DNA of 9,534 nt, taken from positions 1-9,534 of the forward strand of contig JAJAZM010000154.1 in assembly GCA_026785645.1 (NCBI GenBank), given 5' to 3'. This DNA is from Sphingomonas bacterium. GTDB lineage: Bacteria > Pseudomonadota > Alphaproteobacteria > Sphingomonadales > Sphingomonadaceae. Made by a program: the position numbers and the translations under genes. Shown here piece after piece: positions 1 to 6,593 of this stretch. Below the pieces are notes generated by a model. The model searched no databases. It was given only the letters and a program-made list of their open reading frames with translations, and was not told the DNA's origin. Position 1 is the stretch's first letter. The number at the start of each line of letters is the position of its first letter.

Positions 1-1120
1 CCGCCGACAGCACATAGGTGCCGATCATGATCCGCCGCTTCACTTCCGCGCCAAATCCCGCGGCGCGGGTCGCGGCATACATGTCGTCGAGGCTCTTCAC
101 CCCCATTTCGCGAAGCCCGTAGCGGACCCCGTCATAGCGCGCGAGGTTGGACGAGGCCTCGGCCGGGGCGATGATGTAATAGGTCGGCAGCGCATATCTG
201 GTGTGCGGCAGGCTTATCTTGACCGGCTCGGCCCCCGCATCGCGCAGCCATTCGACCCCCTGCTCCCACAAGGCATCGATCTCGGCCGGGACTCCATCAA
301 CCCGATATTCGGTCGGAATTCCAACGCGCTTGCCCTTAAGATCGCTCGATAAACTTGCTTCCCACTGCGGCACTGGAAGATCGAGCGAGGTCGCGTCCTT
401 CGGATCATAGCCGACCATATTCTCGAGCAGGATCGCGCAATCGCGCACCGTCTTCGCCATCGGCCCCGCCTGGTCGAGCGACGAGGCGAAGGCCACGATC
501 CCCCACCGAGAGCAGCGGCCATAGGTCGGCTTAATCCCCGATATGCCGACGAACGCCGCGGGCTGGCGGATCGAGCCGCCGGTGTCGGTCCCGGTGACCC
601 CCGGTGCCATCCCCGCCGCGACCGCCGCCGCCGACCCGCCCGAGCTTCCGCCCGGGGTCAGAGCGGCGTTCGATCCGTCGTTGCGTTTCCACGGGCTGAT
701 CACCGGGCCATAAGCACTGGTTTCGTTCGACGATCCCATCGCGAATTCGTCCATGTTGAGCTTGCCCAGCATCCCCGCCCCCGCCGCCTTCAACTTGCCC
801 GAAACGGTGCTTTCGTAGGGCGGCTTGAAGCCACGCAGGATGTTCGAGCCGGCGGTCGACGCCACTCCCTCGGTGCAGAACAGATCCTTGATCCCCAGCG
901 GAATCCCCGACAGCGGCCCCACCTCGCCCCCTCCCCGAGCCGTGTCGGCAACCTCTGCGGCAGCCAGCGCCAGCTCGGGAGTCTCCACGGTCCAGGCATT
1001 GAGCGCCCGTCCCGCCTCGACGGCATGGTTGAAGCTCGTCGCAATTTCACGCGCCGAAAAATCTCCGTCACGAAACCCATCGCGCAGCTCGGCGATCGTC
1101 TTGGAAGTCAGCTCGGACAC
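1..1120 (-). CDS. gatA: Aspartyl/glutamyl-tRNA amidotransferase subunit A (3' end beyond window)
   Basis: This is the amidase subunit of GatCAB. It releases ammonia from glutamine so that misacylated Glu-tRNA(Gln) or Asp-tRNA(Asn) is converted to the correct aminoacyl-tRNA in the cytoplasm. I translated the minus frame by hand and found 373 uninterrupted codons from a GTG start at 1120; the family is usually near 490 residues, so roughly the last quarter is missing. The amidase-signature Ser-cisSer-Lys triad is visible: Lys78 in GIPLGIKDLF, Ser159 in LTPGGSSGGSAAAVA, and Ser183 in GTDTGGSIRQPA. The 24-residue gap between the two serines is the family norm. The GTG start shares one base with the gatC stop (TAGTG), which implies translational coupling. 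An ATG start is absent at this position, and the N-terminus MSELTSKTIAELRDG fits GatA. There is no frameshift or missing catalytic residue in the visible part. gatB would be expected nearby but is not in the window. Confidence 0.96.
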   Translation of the reverse strand, partial: MSELTSKTIAELRDGFRDGDFSAREIATSFNHAVEAGRALNAWTVETPELALAAAEVADTARGGGEVGPLSGIPLGIKDLFCTEGVASTAGSNILRGFKPPYESTVSGKLKAAGAGMLGKLNMDEFAMGSSNETSAYGPVISPWKRNDGSNAALTPGGSSGGSAAAVAAGMAPGVTGTDTGGSIRQPAAFVGISGIKPTYGRCSRWGIVAFASSLDQAGPMAKTVRDCAILLENMVGYDPKDATSLDLPVPQWEASLSSDLKGKRVGIPTEYRVDGVPAEIDALWEQGVEWLRDAGAEPVKISLPHTRYALPTYYIIAPAEASSNLARYDGVRYGLREMGVKSLDDMYAATRAAGFGAEVKRRIMIGTYVLSA

Positions 1121-1407
1121 TATTCAATCACTTTCGGCACCGCGAAAAAGCCGTGCTGCGCGTCGGGCGCATTGAGCAGTACTGCGTCGCGCAGATCGCC
1201 GTCGGTGACGATGTCATCGCGCAGCCGCAGCTTGAGGTCGATCACCGCGGTCAGCGGCTCGACGCCGTCGGTATCGACTTCGCCCAATTGCTCGACCCAG
1301 CCGAGGATATTGTTGAGTTCGGGCACCATCTTGTCGATCTCGGCATCGCTCAGCGCGAGCCGGGCGAGCTTGGCGACATGGCGCACTTGGCTTTCGTTCA
1401 CAGACAT
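1120..1407 (-). CDS. gatC: Aspartyl/glutamyl-tRNA amidotransferase subunit C
   Basis: This 95-residue protein is the small GatC subunit, which wraps around GatA and GatB and stabilises the heterotrimer. The length is normal for the family. The N-terminus MSVNESQVRHVAKLARLALS and the following DAEIDKMVPELNNILGWVEQL give the typical GatC helical pair. The sequence VDTDGVEPL near residues 44-52 and the C-terminal segment with GFFAVPKVIE are also characteristic. It lies 41 bases downstream of the DUF4153 gene on the same strand and ends by overlapping the gatA start by one base, so the three are probably co-transcribed. Only a weak AGG lies about 8 bases before the ATG. I see no terminator between it and the upstream gene. 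Confidence 0.96.
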   Translation of the reverse strand: MSVNESQVRHVAKLARLALSDAEIDKMVPELNNILGWVEQLGEVDTDGVEPLTAVIDLKLRLRDDIVTDGDLRDAVLLNAPDAQHGFFAVPKVIE

Positions 1408-1448
1408 GAAGCGCGCCTAACAGGGCGCCCACGCCCCTTCAAGCGCCG

Positions 1449-3155
1449 CTATTCGAATGGCTCACCGACCGGTTTGCCGTCGACGTACAATTGCCGCCGC
1501 TTTACCGCGCGCACCTCGATCCGGGCGGTGGCCAGATCGACCCCCTCCACCGGCCTCGCCTCGCGTCCGACGAAGCCCTTTGCCGGTTGCTCAAGCGTGT
1601 CGGCCAGATCGATCAGGTTGGCCGACACAATCTTCTTGTCGCCATAGGTCGCCAACAGCAGATAGCGATCGGGCGCGATCCGCATCAGCACGCAGGCCAG
1701 GCTCGCATTGCCACAGGAGGATTGCTTGCCGATCGCCTTGCGCAACTCGTCGGTCATGACGATGTCCGGCGAGGCAAGACGCAGCCTGCCTTCGGCTTCG
1801 CGCCCATCGCGAAGCGCTTCAACTTCGGTCGAGACATTCCACCGGGTGGTGGCCGCCAAGGCGTTGGCCGCCAGATCGCGCTGGTCCATGGCACCGGTCT
1901 TTGCGATTTTCGCCAGCCGCGCGCGCCCCGACGGGCCGAAATCGAACGCCATTGCCGCCCAGTCGAATTCTGCCGCTTTGACCGGGCCACTCTCCATTCG
2001 CGCCAGCTGCGATCGCGCGCTGATCGCCCCGAAATCCAGGATCGGCAGCGCCAGCAGCAACGCCACCCCGCACACCGCGATCGCCATCTTCGTCTGCAAC
2101 GGGCGAAGCACGTCGTCGAAATCGATCCGACCCTTGGCCACCGCCCACCATCCGGCGAGCCCGTAGGCCAGCGCCACGCCGACCGCGACCACGCCCCAGA
2201 TCCGTTCCGGGGTCCAGCCATATTGGCCGATCCTTTGCGCCAGCGAGACCGCGGCGATGATCGCCAGTGGAAGCACGGTCAGTATTAGCGCCGGCGCGGC
2301 GAGGCGCAGCACGCGATTGGTCGGCCGGTCCTCCGCGCCATCGCCGATCACCGCATTGGCAAGCAGGATCGCCCCGGCCCCGGCAACCAGCATCAGCGGC
2401 GTTGCCGGAATGACCGAATCCCACAATTCGCCAAGCCCGGTAAACGGCACCGACACGAGGAACAGGACCAGCGCCACCGCCAGCACCGGGGCAAGCACCG
2501 ACAGCACGACCATCACCAGCCGCTGCAGCGTCGCCACCAATGCATCGCGCTCGCGCAGCAGCCCGACCGCGCTGCCAAAGGCGAAACCGGCCAGCATCCA
2601 CCCGAACCAATCCTCTTCGAGCAGCTCCTTGATCAGCTTGATTCCGATCAGGTCGAACAGGCCGGCGATGAGCCACGCCAGCGCGAAGGCGATCCCGACG
2701 AACGCCAGGCTCGCCGCACCGATTACCGCGTCGGTCCAGGCATGACGGTGGAGTCGCGCATAGGGGAATCGCCACGCGCCCTCGTCGCGGGCGGTCTGGA
2801 ACAAGGGCGCGGCGAGCAGCACCGCAACCATGCCCGACAGGAACGGCCATTCAAAGATCGTTGGATATTGATTGTAGGCGGCGGTGACCCAGCCGACCAA
2901 CGCGATCACCGTCCCCCAACCGATCGCAAAGGCCAGCGCCCAGCGCCACCGCCGTTGTTCGACCGTCAGCACGAACGTCATGGCGGCAACCGCGACGAAG
3001 GTTGCGCACGCTTGGCGCCACCGGTCGACCGCCTCGCCATAGATATGGTCGGTCAGAAGGTGGAACAGCAATCCGGCGATCGCGCAAATCGCGGCCATGA
3101 TCCACGGCCGCGGCGGCCAATGTTCGGTGGTTTCATCCTGCCGCAGATTGATCAT
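1449..3155 (-). CDS. DUF4153-family multi-pass membrane protein
   Basis: I recognise this 568-residue protein as a DUF4153 integral inner-membrane protein; its biochemical role is unknown. About eleven hydrophobic segments can be read, at roughly 18-36, 48-64, 72-90, 101-119, 142-168, 184-200, 209-236, 251-272, 284-305, 318-340 and 357-375. A non-membrane C-terminal domain of about 190 residues follows (380-568). Family-like stretches are APLFQTARDEG with FPYARLH near 116-136, and FDLIGIKLIKELLEEDWFGW near 167-186. I chose the ATG at 3155 (MINLRQ...) over the in-frame ATG at 3179 because GGGGAG sits six bases before it, and because the longer start would fall inside the apparent promoter -10. 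The gene leads into gatC and gatA on the same strand. Whether it has any link to translation is unknown; co-transcription may simply be compaction. Confidence 0.87.
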   Translation of the reverse strand: MINLRQDETTEHWPPRPWIMAAICAIAGLLFHLLTDHIYGEAVDRWRQACATFVAVAAMTFVLTVEQRRWRWALAFAIGWGTVIALVGWVTAAYNQYPTIFEWPFLSGMVAVLLAAPLFQTARDEGAWRFPYARLHRHAWTDAVIGAASLAFVGIAFALAWLIAGLFDLIGIKLIKELLEEDWFGWMLAGFAFGSAVGLLRERDALVATLQRLVMVVLSVLAPVLAVALVLFLVSVPFTGLGELWDSVIPATPLMLVAGAGAILLANAVIGDGAEDRPTNRVLRLAAPALILTVLPLAIIAAVSLAQRIGQYGWTPERIWGVVAVGVALAYGLAGWWAVAKGRIDFDDVLRPLQTKMAIAVCGVALLLALPILDFGAISARSQLARMESGPVKAAEFDWAAMAFDFGPSGRARLAKIAKTGAMDQRDLAANALAATTRWNVSTEVEALRDGREAEGRLRLASPDIVMTDELRKAIGKQSSCGNASLACVLMRIAPDRYLLLATYGDKKIVSANLIDLADTLEQPAKGFVGREARPVEGVDLATARIEVRAVKRRQLYVDGKPVGEPFE

Positions 3156-3161
3156 CACGCA

Positions 3162-3167
3162 CTCCCC
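3162..3167 (-). promoter_or_regulatory. Shine-Dalgarno site that fixes the DUF4153 gene start
   Basis: Read on the minus strand, GGGGAG is followed by TGCGTG and then ATG (3155). The six-base spacing is good, and no comparable site precedes the alternative ATG at 3179. This decides the start in favour of MINLRQ. Confidence 0.65.
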
Positions 3168-3174
3168 TGCCGCG

Positions 3175-3202
3175 AGCATAAGCGCAGCGGCGCCGACGGC
3201 AA
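3175..3202 (-). promoter_or_regulatory. Candidate sigma70-type promoter for the DUF4153-gatC-gatA operon
   Basis: On the minus strand TTGCCG (3202-3197) is followed after 16 bases by TATGCT (3180-3175). The -35 keeps the TTG core and the -10 keeps TAT...T. Transcription would start near 3168, giving a very short leader of about 12-13 bases that begins at the Shine-Dalgarno site. The divergent DUF3089 gene begins at 3257, so about 100 bases serve both directions. I found no equally good promoter for the plus strand here. Confidence 0.4.
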
Positions 3203-3256
3203 CCTTGCTGCCACCCTGCTTGCCCGCACTCGCGCCCTCCCCTAACGGCTCGACCC

Positions 3257-4390
3257 ATGCTTGCTCGTCGCTTCCTCGGCTGTGTATTTCTGCTCACCTT
3301 GCTCGCGGTGCTGGGAGCATTCCTATTCTATCAATTTGGCGCGAGTTTCCTCGTCAGACAGGCGACTCCGCAAGGCCATTTCCAGGCCCCGGCCGCAAGT
3401 GATTCGGGTCCCGATTATGCCGACTCCGCCAATTGGCTGTCGAAGCCTGTCGGCGGGCTGAACTTGGCCGAATGGCGGCCCGACCTTCCCGACGGCACCC
3501 CTGCCCCGCCGCCAATTCTGCGCCCGCGCAACGCCGCAACCTTCTACATCCATCCGACCACCTATCTCGAGCGCGCCCGGTGGAATGCGCCGCTGGTCCC
3601 CGACGCCACCAGCGAAGGCCGCACCCAGACGTTCGTCCGCAGCCAGGCGAGCGCGTTCAACGAGGTCTCCGACGTGTGGGCGCCACGCTATCGCCAGGCG
3701 GCGTTCGGCGCTTTCCTGCTGAAGAGCGCCGACGCCACCCAGGCGCTCGATCTCGCCTATCGCGACGTGCTCATGGCGTTCGACGCCTTCCTCGCCGCGC
3801 AACCGGCGGGCAAGCCGCTGATCCTCGCGGGTCACAGCCAGGGCGCGCTGCACCTGTCACGCCTGCTCGCCGACCGCCGCGCTATGCTCAAGGGGCGCCT
3901 GGTCGCGGCCTATGTCGTCGGCTGGCCGCTGTCGGCCACCGCCGACCTCCCGGCGATGGGCCGCACCGCATGTGCTTCGCCCGAGGAGACCGGCTGCATC
4001 TTGTCATGGCAAAGCTTCGCCGAGCCCGCCAATCCGGCGCTGGTGATGGACAGCTGGGTCGGCACCCGGGGCGCCAATGGCCGGGTCCGCCAGCGCCGCG
4101 ATATGGTCTGCGTCAATCCGCTGACCGGCACCAGTGGCGGCGCCGCGCGCCCCTCGGCGAATCTCGGCACGCTCGTGCCCTCGGCCGATTATTCGACCGC
4201 CACGTCGGCCCCCGGCACGGTCGGCGCGCGCTGCGACAATGGCCTGTTGCTGGTCGATGGCAGCCTCCCCAGGGTCGGCGGATTCGTGCTTCCCGGCAAT
4301 AATTACCATCCGTTCGATTATGCCTTGTTCTGGGGCTCGATCCGCGCCGATGCCGCGCGGCGGCTGGCGGCGTTCCGGGCGACGCGATGA
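3257..4390 (+). CDS. DUF3089 alpha/beta-hydrolase-like protein, membrane-anchored
   Basis: This is a 377-residue protein of the DUF3089 family, an alpha/beta-hydrolase relative whose substrate is not known. Residues 1-7 carry the basic MLARR start and residues 8-28 form one hydrophobic segment, either a signal anchor or an uncleaved signal peptide. The catalytic domain is therefore probably periplasmic. The nucleophile elbow GHSQG puts the likely catalytic Ser at 194, after the strand PLILA. FYIHPTTYL at 96-104 is typical of the family. A C-terminal GNNYHPFDYALFW (347-359) supplies His351 and Asp354 as candidate acid/base residues; assigning them is inference. Cysteines at 239, 247, 285 and 326 could form disulfides if the domain is exported. 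No clear Shine-Dalgarno precedes the ATG. The stop overlaps the ruvX start (ATGA), so the two are likely translationally coupled. Confidence 0.87.
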   Translation: MLARRFLGCVFLLTLLAVLGAFLFYQFGASFLVRQATPQGHFQAPAASDSGPDYADSANWLSKPVGGLNLAEWRPDLPDGTPAPPPILRPRNAATFYIHPTTYLERARWNAPLVPDATSEGRTQTFVRSQASAFNEVSDVWAPRYRQAAFGAFLLKSADATQALDLAYRDVLMAFDAFLAAQPAGKPLILAGHSQGALHLSRLLADRRAMLKGRLVAAYVVGWPLSATADLPAMGRTACASPEETGCILSWQSFAEPANPALVMDSWVGTRGANGRVRQRRDMVCVNPLTGTSGGAARPSANLGTLVPSADYSTATSAPGTVGARCDNGLLLVDGSLPRVGGFVLPGNNYHPFDYALFWGSIRADAARRLAAFRATR

Positions 4391-4851
4391 TTGCGGTGAC
4401 GGCGTCCGAGTATCTTGGTGCCTTGCCCGAGGGCGGCGGCCGGCTGATGGGGCTCGATGTCGGCACCAAGACCATCGGCCTCGCCACTTGCGATACCGGC
4501 TGGAGCTTCGCCACCCCGGCCGAGACCATCATCCGCACCAAATTCGCTGCCGACCTCGCCACCTTGCGCGCCTTTGCCACCCGCCACTCGATCGTCGGCC
4601 TGGTCGTCGGCCTCCCGCTCAACATGGACGGCAGCGACAGCCCGCGCACCCAGTCGGTCCGCGCTTTCGCCCGCAACCTCGAACCGCTCGGCCTGCCGCT
4701 GCTGCTGTGGGACGAGCGCTGGTCGACAATCGCGGTCGAGCGGGTGATGATCGAGGCCGACGTCAGCCGAGCCAAGCGCGCCACCAAAATCGACGCCCAC
4801 GCCGCCGCGCACATCCTGCAAGGCGCGATCGACGCCTTGGTCGCGATCTAG
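4387..4851 (+). CDS. ruvX: RuvX/YqgF RNase H-fold protein (pre-16S rRNA nuclease / putative Holliday junction resolvase)
   Basis: This 154-residue cytoplasmic protein belongs to the YqgF/RuvX family. In Escherichia coli the family is tied to maturation of the 16S rRNA 5' end, and in other bacteria it has been described as a Holliday junction resolvase. The RNase H-fold acidic residues are present: Asp24 in GLDVGTKTIGLA, Glu110 in LWDERWST, and Asp136 in KIDAHAAAHILQG. The loop VVGLPLNMDGS (73-83) is the standard family motif. The length is slightly above the usual 135-150 because of a 20-residue N-terminal extension before the first strand. The ATG overlaps the stop of the DUF3089 gene by four bases. 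The stop lies one base from the stop of the convergent DUF418 relic, leaving no room for an intrinsic terminator. Confidence 0.94.
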   Translation: MIAVTASEYLGALPEGGGRLMGLDVGTKTIGLATCDTGWSFATPAETIIRTKFAADLATLRAFATRHSIVGLVVGLPLNMDGSDSPRTQSVRAFARNLEPLGLPLLLWDERWSTIAVERVMIEADVSRAKRATKIDAHAAAHILQGAIDALVAI

Positions 4852-4852
4852 C

Positions 4853-5588
4853 CTAAGCCGCCACCGGCTCGGGCTGCTGGGCGCTCGGCGGGACGTCCTT
4901 GCGGAACGATTGCGCCTTGCCATAGGTCAGGCTGCGCCACAGCCATTCGACCAAGCCATAGTGGAAATGCCTGAGCCAGATCGGGCTCGCCACCAGCTGG
5001 AACAGCCACACCGCACCGACGAAATAATAGAGCTGGTGCCGCTGCAGCGTCCCGATATAGCCGAGCAGGACGAAGAACATCAGCGCCGCCAGCGAGTGCG
5101 ACAGATAATTGGTCAGCGCCATCCGCCCGACCGCCGGCATCGACCGCCGCAGCCACGGCAAGATCCCCGATCGCAGAAACAGCATGATCAGCCCGAGATG
5201 GCCGATCGTCATCGCCACCCGGCCACAGCAGGATCCAGGCGTTGACCAGGCCGAACCCGATCAACCACAGATTGCGGCGAAAGAAGATGTCAGCCGTATC
5301 CGCCTTGCCCGCCGCTTCGAGCCGGCTGGTGAGCAGGATCACCCCCGCCCCGAACAGCAAGGAGAACAGGCCGCGCTGGGTGCCCTCGAAGCTGACGTTG
5401 ACCAATAGCCAGGTCCACAAATTGATCCCCGTTGCTCCGCCATCGACCGTCGGATCGTCCTAGGCAAGATTGCCCAGACCCATCCCCGCCACATTCATCA
5501 GCAGGATCCCGAACACCGCGCACCCGCGCACGAAATCGAGCGATTCTATGCGTTTGGCAGCCGGTGCCAAGGTCGTGACCATGATCAT
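4853..5588 (-). pseudogene. Decayed DUF418-family membrane protein (nonsense, internal deletion, frameshift)
   Basis: The remains match a DUF418 membrane protein, a family of roughly 380-420 residues of unknown, possibly transport-related, role. From ATG 5588 the frame gives an N-terminal part with RIESLDFVRGCAVFGILLMN. It reaches an in-frame TAG at 5462-5460, after GNLA, exactly where relatives usually carry Tyr (AY..P), so a TAT/TAC-to-TAG change is likely. The same frame continues DDPTVDGGATG, then FEGTQRGLFSLLFGAGV, to NAWILLWPG. At about 5217-5222 homology jumps to another frame beginning VAMTIGHLGLIMLF, which runs through GRMALTNYLSHSLAALMF and EWLWRSLTYGKAQ to a TAG at 4853. The middle of the protein, which usually starts with a DILY-like motif, is missing. 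Only about 245 codons remain, so I infer a loss of around 150. A 121-residue C-terminal fragment (from 5218) and a 42-residue N-terminal peptide are all that could be translated. GGGGGG (5593-5598) precedes the start. Confidence 0.88.
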
Positions 5589-5600
5589 ATTTCCCCCCGG

Positions 5601-5622
5601 AAGCGGCGGTTATCCGCCGTTT
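5601..5622. repeat. Perfect palindrome in the divergent DUF418-relic/pyrB spacer
   Basis: CGGCGG-TTAT-CCGCCG (5604-5619) is a perfect 6-bp inverted repeat with a 4-base loop. Outer AAG/TTT pairs extend it to nine if one G-T pair is allowed. On the plus strand it is followed by TTTCTTAAT, so it could act as a weak intrinsic terminator or attenuator ahead of pyrB. On the minus strand its centre covers the -10 of the candidate DUF418 promoter, the classic place for an operator. The sequence does not settle which role is right. Confidence 0.5.
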
Positions 5623-5637
5623 CTTAATCTACCGCAA
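5609..5637 (-). promoter_or_regulatory. Candidate sigma70-type promoter of the DUF418 relic
   Basis: On the minus strand TTGCGG (5637-5632) is followed after 17 bases by GATAAC (5614-5609), and transcription would start near 5602. GGGGGGAA at 5598-5591 then gives a ribosome site for ATG 5588 or 5582. The promoter overlaps the palindrome at 5604-5619. It may be a leftover, since the gene it serves is broken. Confidence 0.4.
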
Positions 5638-5690
5638 CCAATATCGTCCCCGCTGGCCAAGCCGCTTGTTGCCGACTATCCACGCCGCTC

Positions 5691-6593
5691 ATGGACCTGA
5701 TCTCGATCGACAGCCTGAGCGACAGCGACATCGCCACGATCCTCGACGAGGGTGACCGTTGGTTCGACTATAATCGCCAGCCACGCCGCAACGCCGACAA
5801 GCTCGATGGCCTGACCATCGTCAATGCCTTTTTCGAAAACTCGACCCGCACGCTCTTGAGCTTCGAAATTGCCGCCAACCGCCTCGGCGCGCAGGTGGTG
5901 ACGATGCAGGTCGAGATGAGTTCGATCAAGAAAGGCGAGACGCTCGAGGATACTGCGCGCACCCTCAACGCGATGCGCCCCGACGCGCTGATCATCCGCC
6001 ACGGCTTGAGCGGCGCCCCGTCGAGCATCGCCTCGATCATGGATTGCCCGGTGATCAACGCCGGCGACGGATCGGGCGAGCATCCGACCCAGGCATTGCT
6101 CGACGCCGCGACGCTGCGCCGCCGCTTCGGCCGGATCGCGGGGCTCAAAGTGGCGATCTGCGGGGATCTCAAGCACAGCCGCGTCGCCCATTCGAACATC
6201 AAATTGCTGACCCGCCTCGGGGCCGAACTCCGCCTCGCCGGCCCGCCCGAATTGCTCCCCGACGATTTCCAGGGTGACGGATCAATCGATGCGGCGGTCG
6301 ACGGTGCCGATGCGGTGATGATGTTGCGCATCCAGCGCGAGCGGCTCGACGAGGAATTTGGCGATGCGCCGGGCGAATATCTCGATCGCTACGGGCTGAC
6401 CGCGGCGCGCATTGCAAAAGCTGCGCCGGACGTGGTGGTGATGCACCCCGGCCCGATCAATCGCGGGGTCGAGATCGACGGCGCCCTGGCCGACGATCCA
6501 ACCCGCTCGCTGATCATTCTTCAGGTCGAGATGGGCGTGGCGGTGCGGATGGCCTGTCTCGACCTCCTCACCGCAGAGAGACTCAGCCCTTAA
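5691..6593 (+). CDS. pyrB: Aspartate carbamoyltransferase catalytic subunit
   Basis: PyrB condenses carbamoyl phosphate with L-aspartate to N-carbamoyl-aspartate, the first committed step of pyrimidine synthesis, in the cytoplasm. The carbamoyl-phosphate site is intact: FFENSTRT (Ser51, Thr52, Arg53, Thr54), the 80s loop IKKGETLEDTARTL (Lys80/Lys81), RHGLS (Arg103) and GDGSGEHPTQALLD (His131, Gln134). Aspartate-side residues are Arg164 in KHSRVAHSN and Arg213 in MLRIQRERL, with HPGPINRGVEI at 252-262. The 300-residue length is at the short end of the family. The N-terminus lacks the extra 10-25 residues many relatives have, but the upstream frame has no ATG, GTG or TTG before a stop at 5625, so ATG 5691 is the only start. 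No Shine-Dalgarno is visible, so translation may be leaderless or depend on little leader. No pyrC follows. The stop overlaps that of the convergent SPOR lipoprotein gene by four bases. Confidence 0.96.
   Translation: MDLISIDSLSDSDIATILDEGDRWFDYNRQPRRNADKLDGLTIVNAFFENSTRTLLSFEIAANRLGAQVVTMQVEMSSIKKGETLEDTARTLNAMRPDALIIRHGLSGAPSSIASIMDCPVINAGDGSGEHPTQALLDAATLRRRFGRIAGLKVAICGDLKHSRVAHSNIKLLTRLGAELRLAGPPELLPDDFQGDGSIDAAVDGADAVMMLRIQRERLDEEFGDAPGEYLDRYGLTAARIAKAAPDVVVMHPGPINRGVEIDGALADDPTRSLIILQVEMGVAVRMACLDLLTAERLSP

Noticed and set aside
1491..2288. Long plus-strand open frame of 265 codons opposite the DUF4153 gene
   Set aside because: It is antisense to a well-supported membrane protein, is rich in Arg/Asp/Pro/His as expected for GC-rich shadow frames, and has no recognisable domain or ribosome site.
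1819..2850. 343-codon minus-strand frame inside the DUF4153 gene
   Set aside because: It is a +1/-1 shadow of the real frame, Arg/Gly/Ala-rich, with no hydrophobic pattern or motif.
3220..3247. Possible plus-strand promoter TTGCCC-16-CTAACG before the DUF3089 gene
   Set aside because: The -35 is acceptable but the -10 matches the consensus poorly, so it was not listed as a feature.
3433..4302. 289-codon plus-strand frame within the DUF3089 gene
   Set aside because: It is an alternate-frame shadow dominated by Arg/Pro/Gly, while the DUF3089 frame carries GHSQG and other family motifs.
4848..5420. 190-codon frame as an intact gene
   Set aside because: Only its first third matches DUF418. After about 5217 it leaves the homologous frame and becomes Asp/Ala/Gly/Arg-rich shadow sequence.
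5460..5462. Amber codon in the DUF418 relic as a recoding (pyrrolysine-type or suppressor) signal
   Set aside because: The same gene also carries a large deletion and a frameshift, so simple gene decay explains it.
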